A DNA stretch of 51,915 bases from Frankiaceae bacterium (lineage in GTDB: Bacteria > Actinomycetota > Actinomycetes > JAFAQI01). The DNA lies in NCBI GenBank assembly GCA_019239875.1, contig JAFAZI010000087.1, positions 1-51,915 on the forward strand. Reading direction: 5' to 3'. The notes under the pieces were generated by a model. That model had not been told where the DNA came from. It did not search any database and saw only the letters and a list, made by a program, of their open reading frames with translations. A program made the position numbers and the translations under genes. Every line of letters starts with the position of its first letter. The first letter of the stretch is position 1. This document shows positions 43,187 through 51,915 of this stretch, piece after piece.

Positions 43187-43328
43187 CGAGCCAGCCGAAC
43201 CGCGCGCTGGTCTAGCAAGCCGGTCCTCGGTAGTGGCGTCCGGGAGCTGAGTCTCCACAGCCCGAGCGCTTCGATCGATGACCGGTCCGCCGTAAGACCT
43301 AGCGCGCCTCTGATGAATGGAGGCGCCC
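43187..43328 (+). ncRNA. rpsO-pnp intergenic RNA leader with possible hairpin
   Basis: 142 bases with no gene. CCGGTC near 43220 can pair with GACCGG at 43280, closing a loop that contains CTCGGTAGTGGCGTCCGGGA. Conserved hairpins between rpsO and pnp serve RNase III or PNPase autocontrol in several bacteria, including Streptomyces. Assignment here is by position and pairing only. Confidence 0.4.
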
Positions 43329-45560
43329 GTGACGGGCTCCGACGAATACACCTCTGCCTCGGGCACCGAGCAGACCTCGACAGCAATCCTCAAGTGCTCG
43401 CTGGGCGAGCGCACGATTCGCTTCGAGACTGGGCGCCTCGCCCAGCAGGCCGCGGGTTCCGTGGTCACCTATCTCAACGACGACACGATGCTGCTCTCGG
43501 CCACCACGGCCGGCAAGCAGCCGAAGGACCAGTTCGACTTCTTCCCCCTGACGGTTGACGTCGAGGAGCGGCAGTACGCCGCCGGCAAGATCCCCGGCTC
43601 GTTCTTCCGTCGCGAAGGCCGCCCGAGCGAGGACGCGATCCTCACCTGCCGGCTGACCGACCGCCCCCTTCGCCCCAGCTTCGTGAAGGGCTTGCGCAAC
43701 GAGGTCCAGATCGTCACGACGATCATGGCCCTCGACCCCGACCACCTGTACGACGTCCTTGCGATCAATGGCGCGGCGTGCAGCGTGCTGCTGTCCGGCC
43801 TCCCCTTCTCGGGTCCGGTTGCCGGCGCCCGGATCGCACTGATCGACGGCGAGTGGATCCCGTTCCCCACCTACACCGAGCTCGAGAACGCGGTCTTCGA
43901 CATGGTCGTCGCCGGTCGAGTGGTGGAGGGCGGTGACGTCGCGATCATGATGGTCGAGGCAGAAGCCACCGTGAACACCATCGAGCTGGTCGCGGCCGGC
44001 GCGCAGGCGCCGACCGAGGAGATCGTCGCCCAGGGCCTCGAGGCCGCCAAGCCGTTCCTCGCCGAGCTCTGTGCCGCGCAACAGCGCCTGGCTGACTCCG
44101 CCGCGAAGGACACCAAGGAGTTCCCGGTGTTCCTCGACTACCAGGACGACGCGTTCGACGCGGTCGCGGCAGCCGTCTCGGATGAGCTCGCGGCGGCGCT
44201 GACGATCGCTGACAAGCAGCAGCGCGAGACCGAGCTCGACCGGCTCAAGGAGCTCGCCAAGGAGCGGACCGCTGAGGCGCTCGAGGGTCGCGAGAAGGAG
44301 GTCAGTGCCGCCTACCGCGCCCTGACCAAGAAGCTGGTGCGGGCTCGGGTCATCAAGGACGGCGTTCGCATCGACGGTCGCGGCCTCGCCGACATCCGGA
44401 CGTTGTCAGCCGAGATCGACGTCGTCCCGCGGGTACACGGCTCGGCGCTGTTCGAGCGCGGCGAGACCCAGATCCTGAACGTGTCGACGTTGAACATGCT
44501 CCGCATGGAGCAGATGGTCGACACGCTGAACCCGGAGACCCGCAAGCGCTACATGCATCACTACAACTTCCCGCCGTACTCCACCGGCGAGACCGGCCGG
44601 GTCGGCTCGCCGAAGCGGCGTGAGATCGGCCACGGCGCGCTCGCCGAGCGGGCGCTGCTGCCCGTGCTGCCGAGCAAGGAGGACTTCCCGTACGCGATCC
44701 GTGCGGTGTCCGAGGCGCTCGGCTCCAATGGCTCGACCTCGATGGGCTCGGTGTGTGCCTCGACGCTGTCGCTCATGGCCGCGGGCGTGCCGTTGAAGGC
44801 GCCGGTTGCGGGCATCGCCATGGGTCTGATCAACGAGGGCGACGACTTCGTCACCCTGACGGACATCCTCGGTGCCGAGGACGCTTACGGCGACATGGAC
44901 TTCAAGGTCGCGGGCACCCGTGATTTCGTCACTGCACTGCAGCTCGACACCAAGCTCACGGGCATCCCGGCCTCCGTTCTCGCCGGCGCCTTGCAGCAGG
45001 CGCGGGATGCGCGGATGACGATCCTCGACGTGATGGCCGAGGCCATTGCGGAGCCGGGCGACATGTCGCCGTTCGCGCCGCGGATCATCACCGAGCGGAT
45101 CCCGGTCGAGAAGATCGGCGAGATCATCGGGCCGAAGGGCAAGATCATCAACCAGATCCAGGCCGACACCGGAGCAGATCTGACGGTCGAGGACGACGGC
45201 ACGATCTACATCGCCGCGACCGACGGCGACAAGGCCGAGGCCGCGCTTCGAGCGGTCCGTTCGATCGTGTCGCCGCAGCTTCCCGAGGTCGGCGAGCGCT
45301 ACCTGGGCACCGTGGTCAAGACCACGACGTTCGGTGCGTTCATCTCGCTGACGCCCGGCAAGGACGGTTTGCTGCACATCTCGCAGATCCGCAAGATCGT
45401 GGGCGGCAAACGAGTGGAGAACGTCGATGACGTGCTTCCGGTCGGCACCAAGGTGCAGGTCCAGATCGGCGAGATCGACCCGCGCGGCAAGCTCTCCCTG
45501 GTGCCGGTGCTCGACGACGCCGAGGATGGCGAGTCGGCGGCGGCCGAGTCAGACGAGTAG
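43329..45560 (+). CDS. pnp: Polyribonucleotide nucleotidyltransferase (PNPase)
   Basis: 743 residues. Two RNase PH cores ([20 protein letters not shown] at the start; [20 protein letters not shown] in the second) flank a helical domain. [20 protein letters not shown] and [18 protein letters not shown] form the active site. A KH domain ([20 protein letters not shown]) and an S1 domain ([20 protein letters not shown]) end it. An ATG four codons earlier is open, but GGAGG falls just before this GTG. The next gene starts one base into its stop. Confidence 0.94.
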   Translation: MTGSDEYTSASGTEQTSTAILKCSLGERTIRFETGRLAQQAAGSVVTYLNDDTMLLSATTAGKQPKDQFDFFPLTVDVEERQYAAGKIPGSFFRREGRPSEDAILTCRLTDRPLRPSFVKGLRNEVQIVTTIMALDPDHLYDVLAINGAACSVLLSGLPFSGPVAGARIALIDGEWIPFPTYTELENAVFDMVVAGRVVEGGDVAIMMVEAEATVNTIELVAAGAQAPTEEIVAQGLEAAKPFLAELCAAQQRLADSAAKDTKEFPVFLDYQDDAFDAVAAAVSDELAAALTIADKQQRETELDRLKELAKERTAEALEGREKEVSAAYRALTKKLVRARVIKDGVRIDGRGLADIRTLSAEIDVVPRVHGSALFERGETQILNVSTLNMLRMEQMVDTLNPETRKRYMHHYNFPPYSTGETGRVGSPKRREIGHGALAERALLPVLPSKEDFPYAIRAVSEALGSNGSTSMGSVCASTLSLMAAGVPLKAPVAGIAMGLINEGDDFVTLTDILGAEDAYGDMDFKVAGTRDFVTALQLDTKLTGIPASVLAGALQQARDARMTILDVMAEAIAEPGDMSPFAPRIITERIPVEKIGEIIGPKGKIINQIQADTGADLTVEDDGTIYIAATDGDKAEAALRAVRSIVSPQLPEVGERYLGTVVKTTTFGAFISLTPGKDGLLHISQIRKIVGGKRVENVDDVLPVGTKVQVQIGEIDPRGKLSLVPVLDDAEDGESAAAESDE

Positions 45561-46893
45561 TGCCAGTCGATCTCGCAGGTCGTGATCAGCGAACGGGCAC
45601 AGCCCGCACGCTGATCACGGCCGCGGACGGCGCGGTCATTCGCCGTACCGTCCTGCCGGGCGGCCTCAGGGTGATCTCCGAGTCCGTGCCCGGGGTCCGT
45701 TCCGTGGCGTTCGGGGTCTGGATCGGTGTTGGCTCGCGCGATGAGTCACCCTCGCTGCACGGCGCGTCGCACTACCTCGAGCACCTGCTGTTCAAGGGCA
45801 CGAAGCGCCGCGATGCGTTGACGATCGCCTCGGCGTTGGACGAAGTCGGCGGCGAGCTGAATGCGTTCACCGCGAAGGAGTACACCTGCTACTACGCGCG
45901 GGTGCTCGACGCGGATCTGCCGATCGCCGTCGACGTCGTCTGCGACATGGTCACGTCGTCGGTGCTCGCCTCCAAGGAGGTCGACAACGAACGCGGCGTG
46001 ATCCTCGAAGAGATCGCGATGCACGATGACGACCCAGGCGACTCGGTCCACGACACCTTCGCGGACCTGGTCTGGCCCGACGACCCGCTTGGCCGTCCGG
46101 TCCTCGGATCGGTGGACTCGATCGGCGCGATGACCCGATCCTCGATCGCTGGGTACTACCGACGCCGTTACCGCACCGACCACCTCGTCATCACCGCGGC
46201 CGGCAACGTTGATCACGGCCGCCTCGTCCGGCTCGTCAAGAAAGCTTTTGCGGACGTCGCCGTCGACGACTCCCGCCGGCCGGCCGCGCCGCGATCGCAG
46301 GGCGCGGCGCCGGCCTTTGCCGTCGGCACCGCGGTGCGCGCTCGTCCCACGGAGCAGGCGAACATCGTCTGCGGCGTCCCCGGCCTGTCACGCCACGACG
46401 ACCGGAGGTTCGCCCTCGGCGTGCTCAATGCCGCGCTTGGTGGTGGCATGTCATCGCGGCTGTTCCAGGAGATACGCGAGATCCGGGGCCTGGCATATTC
46501 GGTCTACTCCTTCGCGACGCACTACGCCGACACCGGCATGTTCGGCGTCTACGCCGGATGTCATCCCGACCGAGCTCGCCAGGTGGTCGAGCTGTGCCGC
46601 GAGCAGCTTGCGCTCGCCGCGGCAAACGGTTTGACGACCGATGAGCTCGCGCGAGGCAAGGGACAGATGCGTGGCGGACTCGTGCTCGGCCTCGAGGACA
46701 CCGGCTCGCGGATGAGTCGTCTCGGCAAGGCCGAGCTCGTGTACGGCGAGTTGCTCACCGTCGAAGAAGTGCTCGCGAGCATCGACGCGGTCTCACTCGA
46801 CGACGTGCAGGCGATCGCCAGCGAGGTGTTCACGCGTCCTGATTCGCTGGCCGTCGTCGGACCGTACGACGAGAACACGGCACAATTCGCAGC

Positions 46894-46897
<4 letters not shown>
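45560..46897 (+). CDS. M16 family zinc metallopeptidase (processing-peptidase-like)
   Basis: 445 residues. The inverted zinc motif HYLEH (His71, Glu74, His75) and the third ligand Glu151 (ILEEIAM) are intact. The C-terminal half has LNAALGGGMSSRLFQEIREI and GLAYSVYSFATHYAD, typical of the family. It degrades peptides in the cytoplasm; the pnp-M16-dapB order is common in actinobacteria. The GTG shares its first base with the pnp stop (TAGTG). Confidence 0.9.
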
Positions 46898-48030
<1,133 letters not shown>

Positions 48031-48104
48031 TCCGTACGGGCCATCGTCTTTCGGCGCCGACAGCGCGATGGTGGATGTCCATCTCCACCACGTGAGGAGC
48101 CAGC

Positions 48105-48773
48105 ATGTTCGGTCGAATGTCTTTCGTTCACGGGGACCCCGCCAGAGTCGACGACCTGATCATGTACGTCCGCACGGTCGTCAAGCCCGCTATCGACAAG
48201 CTGGCCGGCAGCCAGGGCTTGGGTATGTGGGTCAACCGGCAAACCGGCGAATGTCTCGTGACGAGTGTCTGGGACACCGAGGCGATGATGCTGGCGAGCG
48301 AGCGGGACGTCGAGCGACTGCGCGACGCTGCGGCCGGAATCATCGGCAGCACTGCGATCGTGGAGCGGGGCGAGGCGGTGCTGCTCGACGAGATGGGTCC
48401 CAACTGGGTGGGCAACATCATGCGGCTGTCGATGATGCGGTGTGAGCCGGCGGAGCTCGACACCCATCTCGAGTGGGCGCGCGAGCACATGCTGCCGACG
48501 CTACGAACCTTGACCGGGTACCGCGGCCACGTGATCGCCATCGATCGTGCTGCCGGTCTGATGATGGCCCACACGACGTTCACGGACCGCAGGTGCGCGG
48601 CGGTGGCGCTGGAGGCGACGGCGTCATTGCGCGAGTCGGCATCGGCACGCGGGCTGATGCTCGACAACATGGTCGACTACGAGATCGCGATCGTCGGGAT
48701 CCGGACGCCGACCGCGCACCTCCCGGCACAGCGGACGGTCGACCTGACTGAACCGGCCACGACGCGTCGCTAA
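48105..48773 (+). CDS. Tandem ABM-like (antibiotic biosynthesis monooxygenase fold) protein
   Basis: 222 residues. Two half-length units repeat the ABM pattern: MFGRMSFVHGDPARVDDLI with GSQGLGMWVNRQTGECLVTS, then WVGNIMRLSMMRCEPAELDT with LTGYRGHVIAIDRAAGLMMA. The family includes heme-degrading and quinol monooxygenases and many small proteins of unknown role. GAGGAG lies 8 bases before the ATG. Its stop shares CTAA with the convergent methyltransferase stop. Confidence 0.68.
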   Translation: MFGRMSFVHGDPARVDDLIMYVRTVVKPAIDKLAGSQGLGMWVNRQTGECLVTSVWDTEAMMLASERDVERLRDAAAGIIGSTAIVERGEAVLLDEMGPNWVGNIMRLSMMRCEPAELDTHLEWAREHMLPTLRTLTGYRGHVIAIDRAAGLMMAHTTFTDRRCAAVALEATASLRESASARGLMLDNMVDYEIAIVGIRTPTAHLPAQRTVDLTEPATTRR

Positions 48774-49501
48774 CGCCGCGCGACGGTGACGATCTCGGTG
48801 CTCGACTCGTCGATCGCCGCGCCGAACCAGTCTCCGCTTTGTGAGTCGACCACGTAACCGGCCTCGGTCAAGTGCGCTGCCAGCGAGACGGGATCGAGGA
48901 ACCGCAACGATGTGGTGTCTTCGCGAAGCACCGCGCCGCTCGCGTCCGTCGTCAGCTCGGTGAACGTCACCACGTCCCCGACCACCGACTCAACGCGATG
49001 CGACTGTGACAGGTCGCGGCCTTCGAACCTCACGGCGGACGGAGGGGCGGCCGACCACACCTCCCACGCGCGTGCCTGCGGGTGTCGGGACTCGAAGGCG
49101 AAGCGTCCACCAGGTCGCAGGCATCGCCCGACCGCGACCAGCGAACGGTGGATCTCCTCGTCGGTGATCAGGCACTGAAAGGCATGGCTGGTCATAGTGG
49201 CGAGGTCGAACTGATCAATCCAGTCCAGCTGCTCCGCGCGCGCGAGCCGCCACTCGATGTCGGTTCGCCTGCGGGCGCGCGAGAGCATCGCAGGGTCCGG
49301 GTCGACTCCCGTCAGGCGGCCGCGATGGCCGTGGCGGCGAGCCGTGTGGAGCAGCGACCCGGTTCCGCACCCGACATCGAGGACGTCCTGGCTCATCATC
49401 ACGAGATTTGAGTAGAAGCGGTCTGCTGCTGAGGCGTCCGGGTCCCACGGATTGATCAGGTCGTAGATAGCGGCCACCTCGTCGTCGCTGAGTGGTGCCA
49501 T
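48770..49501 (-). CDS. SAM-dependent class I methyltransferase
   Basis: 243 residues from the ATG that opens MAPLSDDEVAAIYDLINPWD. Motif I VLDVGCGTGSLLHTARRHGH binds SAM, with GVDPDPAMLSRARRR and LATMTSHAFQCLITDEE following, then CLRPGGRFAFESRHPQARAW. Acceptor unknown. It starts 2 bases after the class V aminotransferase stop, so the two are probably cotranscribed. Confidence 0.85.
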   Translation of the reverse strand: MAPLSDDEVAAIYDLINPWDPDASAADRFYSNLVMMSQDVLDVGCGTGSLLHTARRHGHRGRLTGVDPDPAMLSRARRRTDIEWRLARAEQLDWIDQFDLATMTSHAFQCLITDEEIHRSLVAVGRCLRPGGRFAFESRHPQARAWEVWSAAPPSAVRFEGRDLSQSHRVESVVGDVVTFTELTTDASGAVLREDTTSLRFLDPVSLAAHLTEAGYVVDSQSGDWFGAAIDESSTEIVTVARR

Positions 49502-49503
49502 GC

Positions 49504-50628
49504 CTACAGCAGCTCCGGCAGCGCACGAGCCAGCCGGTCGTAGTCGGCGGGCTCGTTGTAGACCTGCCCGCACACCCGGACGAAGTCGCGGTCGTGGAGA
49601 TTCATGAGCGAGACCTCGACCCGGTATCGGGCAGACAGCGTCGCCTCGATGCTTCGGGCCCGGCTAGCGTCCAATCGGTCCGGTAGTTCGACGATTCGCA
49701 TTGCGGCTCGGAACCGGTCATCGACTCGGGTGGTGGTTCCCAGTGCCGCGGCAACGACCGCGGCGCCGGCGTCGACCAGCTCTCGCTGGCGCCGTCGGAC
49801 ACCGTCCCAACCGAGGCCCGCCCAGAAGTCCAGGGCAGCCGGCACGGCGAGCAGGTTGACCGGGTCGAACGTGCCGGTCCAGTCGAACGCGGGCTGCAGG
49901 CCGTCGGCGAACAGGTGCGACGGCACGAGTGGACGAATCTTCTCGCGCCACTGCGGTGTGATCGACAGGATCGCCGCGGCCCGTGGGGAGCAGACCCATT
50001 TGTGCAGGTTGCCGACCCAGAAGTCGGCGCCGAGCTGCTCGAGGTCATTCGCGATCTGGCCCGGCGCATGGGCTGCGTCCACCAGCACCGGCACGCCTCG
50101 TTCGTGTGCGGCCTCGACGATCTGCGCAACGGGGAAGACGAACCCGCTGGCGGAGGCGATCGAGTCGACGACGATCAACCTGGTGCGGCGGGTGACCCGC
50201 TCGATGATCGCGGTCACCACGTCGGAGGGATCGGTGAGGTCGAGCGGCACGTGCGCGAAGACGGGCACGACGCCGTCCCGGTTCGCGTGTGCCTGGAGTT
50301 GGACCTGCACGGCCTGATAACGGTGATCAGTGGTGAGGATCTCGTCGCCCGGCTGCATGTCCGGTGCGAGCGACCGGATCACCGTCGCGGTGCCCGCTGT
50401 GGCATTGGCGAGAAAGACGCAGCCCGCCTCGTCCGCGTGGAGGAACTCGGCGAGCCGGCCACGAACCTGATCGAGCAGATCAGGCAGCCGCCGCATCAGG
50501 AGGTCGGCGGGGTTGCGCTCCATCTCCACCCGAAGCTGCGCGGCGGCCTCGGCCACGACTTTCGGAAGTGCCCCGAACGCGCCGTGGTTCAAGTACGTGA
50601 CGTCAGGATCCAGCAGCCACTCGCTCAC
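49504..50628 (-). CDS. Class V PLP aminotransferase (isopenicillin N epimerase-like)
   Basis: 374 residues from GTG. YLNHGAFGALPKVVAEAA begins it. FLANATAGTATVIRSL holds the phosphate site, VPVLVDAAHAPGQIANDLEQ the PLP-binding Asp, and ADFWVGNLHKWVCSPRAAAI the Schiff-base Lys in NLHKW. The fold is that of cysteine desulfurases and isopenicillin N epimerase-like enzymes. The real reaction is unknown. Confidence 0.85.
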   Translation of the reverse strand: MSEWLLDPDVTYLNHGAFGALPKVVAEAAAQLRVEMERNPADLLMRRLPDLLDQVRGRLAEFLHADEAGCVFLANATAGTATVIRSLAPDMQPGDEILTTDHRYQAVQVQLQAHANRDGVVPVFAHVPLDLTDPSDVVTAIIERVTRRTRLIVVDSIASASGFVFPVAQIVEAAHERGVPVLVDAAHAPGQIANDLEQLGADFWVGNLHKWVCSPRAAAILSITPQWREKIRPLVPSHLFADGLQPAFDWTGTFDPVNLLAVPAALDFWAGLGWDGVRRRQRELVDAGAAVVAAALGTTTRVDDRFRAAMRIVELPDRLDASRARSIEATLSARYRVEVSLMNLHDRDFVRVCGQVYNEPADYDRLARALPELL

Positions 50629-50713
50629 GGCCCCATGCTGTCCTACCGAGCCGATTCAACCCAGCCGATAAAGCCCGAGGAACATCGCGCGCCGTCGTGC
50701 CGTTGGTGCAACC

Positions 50714-51058
50714 ATGATCGAGGTCGATGAGGAGACGTTCGGCGTCCTGGTCGAGCGAGCGCTCGAATCGATCCCGACCGAGCTGCGTCGGCAGATGCGC
50801 AACGTCGTCGTCGCGGTCGAGGACATGGGCGCGTCGCCGAACCTGCTGGGTCTCTACCAGGGCGTCCCGCTGACCAAGCGGACGACGACCTACGCGGGGG
50901 CGCTGCCCGACCAGATCACGATCTACCGGCTGCCGATCATTCGTCGCTGCAACACGCTGGACCAGGTCGTGCAACAGGTGAGGGTCACCGTAGTCCACGA
51001 GGTGGCTCACCACTTCGGGATCAATGACGCCCGGCTGCACGAGCTGGGGTGGGCCTGA
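50714..51058 (+). CDS. Small zinc metallopeptidase family protein (DUF1025/zincin-like)
   Basis: 114 residues. The N-terminus EVDEETFGVLVERALESIPT and LRRQMRNVVVAVEDMGASPN, then LGLYQGVPLTKRTT and ITIYRLPIIRRC, lead to the zinc motif VVHEVAHHFGI (HEVAHH, His95 to His100) near the C-terminus. This is the minimal HExxH zincin of the family. Substrate unknown. Standing alone; divergent from the aminotransferase. Confidence 0.82.
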   Translation: MIEVDEETFGVLVERALESIPTELRRQMRNVVVAVEDMGASPNLLGLYQGVPLTKRTTTYAGALPDQITIYRLPIIRRCNTLDQVVQQVRVTVVHEVAHHFGINDARLHELGWA

Positions 51059-51144
51059 GCACCACTCGCTAAATCAAGTGACGTGCTGCGCCGCCGCGAG
51101 TACGGTCACCGCAACGACAACGGATGAGGAGGTGGGTCCTATGC

Positions 51145-51915
51145 ATGCCGCGACAGCTGCTTGCCATCACCCCTCCACTCACTCGTTCGAAAGGTCCTCC
51201 GTTGTCCGCATGTCTTTCCTCACTCGGCTGGGACGAGCAGTACGCCGCTGAGTTCACGCCGTACGAGTCGGCGCACACCGCCGCCAGAGTCACTCGCGTC
51301 GATCGCGGCGCGGCCGATGTCCTTGGGGATGCCGGGTATCTCCGGGTCGAGCTGACCTGGCAACACTCTGACATCACGGTCGGTGACTGGGTCGCGATCA
51401 CCGACGACGACGAACTCGCCGCCGTCCTGCCGCGACGAACCGCGATCGTGCGCGCAGCGCCTAGTGGCGAGTCGAGCGCGCAGACACTGGTCGCCAACAT
51501 CGACCAGATCCTGGTCGTCGTCCCCGCCGTTCCGCGCCCGAGGCTGGGCATGGTCGAACGGCTCGTCGCACTCGCATGGGACAGCGGCGCGACCCCGGTC
51601 GTCGTGGTCACGAAGGTCGACCTCGCGCCGAGTCCGGAGTCGGTGGCGTCGGAGATCGCACAGGCAGCGCCGGGTTGTCAGGTGATCATCGCAAGCGCTC
51701 ACACCGGCGAGGGCATGGACGAGATCAACCGGCTCGACCGTCCCGGCCGATCGATCTGTCTCCTCGGGCGATCCGGCGCCGGCAAGTCCACGCTGGCGAA
51801 CGCGATCGTCGGCAGCGACCGGATGGCGGTCGCGGAGGTACGGCGTGACGGCAAGGGACGTCACACGACCACTCATCGGGAGCTCATCACCCTGCCCGGG
51901 GGCGGAGTTTTGATC
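51145..51915 (+). CDS. rsgA: Ribosome small-subunit-dependent GTPase A, 3' end cut by window edge
   Basis: 257 codons, open to the right edge. An OB-like N-terminus (SSLGWDEQYAAEFTPYES, then HTAARVTRVDRGAADVLGD) precedes the circularly permuted G domain. TKVD (156-159) comes first, then GRSGAGKST (208-216) and KGRHTTTHREL; the DTPG motif would follow just past the edge. It acts in 30S maturation. The ATG has GAGGAGG upstream; a TTG at 51202 is an alternative. Confidence 0.85.
   Translation, partial: MPRQLLAITPPLTRSKGPPLSACLSSLGWDEQYAAEFTPYESAHTAARVTRVDRGAADVLGDAGYLRVELTWQHSDITVGDWVAITDDDELAAVLPRRTAIVRAAPSGESSAQTLVANIDQILVVVPAVPRPRLGMVERLVALAWDSGATPVVVVTKVDLAPSPESVASEIAQAAPGCQVIIASAHTGEGMDEINRLDRPGRSICLLGRSGAGKSTLANAIVGSDRMAVAEVRRDGKGRHTTTHRELITLPGGGVLI

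Overview
This window is about 52 kb of high-GC chromosomal DNA from an actinobacterium (Actinomycetota). The main reason is a core block in actinobacterial order: dxr - M50 site-2 protease - ispG - DUF4081 acetyltransferase - proS - (ferritin-like protein and lipoprotein on the other strand) - rimP - nusA - ylxR - infB - rbfA - truB - ribF - rpsO - pnp - M16 peptidase - dapB. Frequent GTG starts, many 4-base ATGA/GTGA overlaps and many apparently leaderless genes (a TANNNT -10 box 6-8 bases before the start codon) agree with this. I cannot place it below class level. No rRNA, tRNA, IS element, CRISPR array or integrase is visible.

Region 1 (1 to about 12.2 kb) is accessory and rich in exported proteins: a lipoprotein cut by the left edge, two coupled YVTN-type beta-propeller proteins, a membrane protein, a glyoxalase-fold (VOC) protein, a secreted beta-helix protein, a tiny lipoprotein, a two-helix membrane peptide, an aldo/keto reductase pseudogene, an FG-GAP-like secreted protein, a Cys/His-rich membrane ORF that may be two genes, a zinc-ribbon protein, a DUF222/HNH (13E12-type) protein with an SOS-box-like operator on its start codon, and a DUF2007 protein. 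A 24-25 base direct repeat flanks a 2.6 kb segment, and one copy abuts the truncated end of the pseudogene.

Region 2 (12.2-21.6 kb) is a polyamine (putrescine/agmatine) catabolism cluster: FAD amine oxidoreductase, flavin split-barrel protein, class III aminotransferase and an Lrp/AsnC regulator on the minus strand. Divergent to these are an aldehyde dehydrogenase and an agmatinase-type ureohydrolase, then an APC permease (minus) and a saccharopine dehydrogenase-like enzyme. A perfect 10-base inverted repeat lies between the regulator and the dehydrogenase. The implied route is agmatine -> putrescine -> 4-aminobutanal -> GABA, and gabT at 27-28 kb takes GABA onward. Between them, at 21.6-26.6 kb, lies a 1638-residue signalling protein joining a Ser/Thr kinase, an AAA ATPase, a helical repeat region, a GAF domain and a histidine kinase.

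Region 3 (28.4-47.6 kb) is the housekeeping block: MEP isoprenoid steps (dxr, ispG), intramembrane proteolysis, prolyl-tRNA charging, 30S maturation and transcription (rimP, nusA, ylxR, infB, rbfA, truB), FAD synthesis (ribF), rpsO, pnp, an M16 peptidase and dapB. A perfect 20-base inverted repeat separates ribF from rpsO.

Region 4 (47.6 kb to the end) holds a VOC protein, a tandem ABM-like protein, a methyltransferase, a class V aminotransferase, a small HExxH metallopeptidase and the start of rsgA, cut by the right edge. The two terminal genes (1-717 minus and 51145-51915 plus) are open to the edges of the window.
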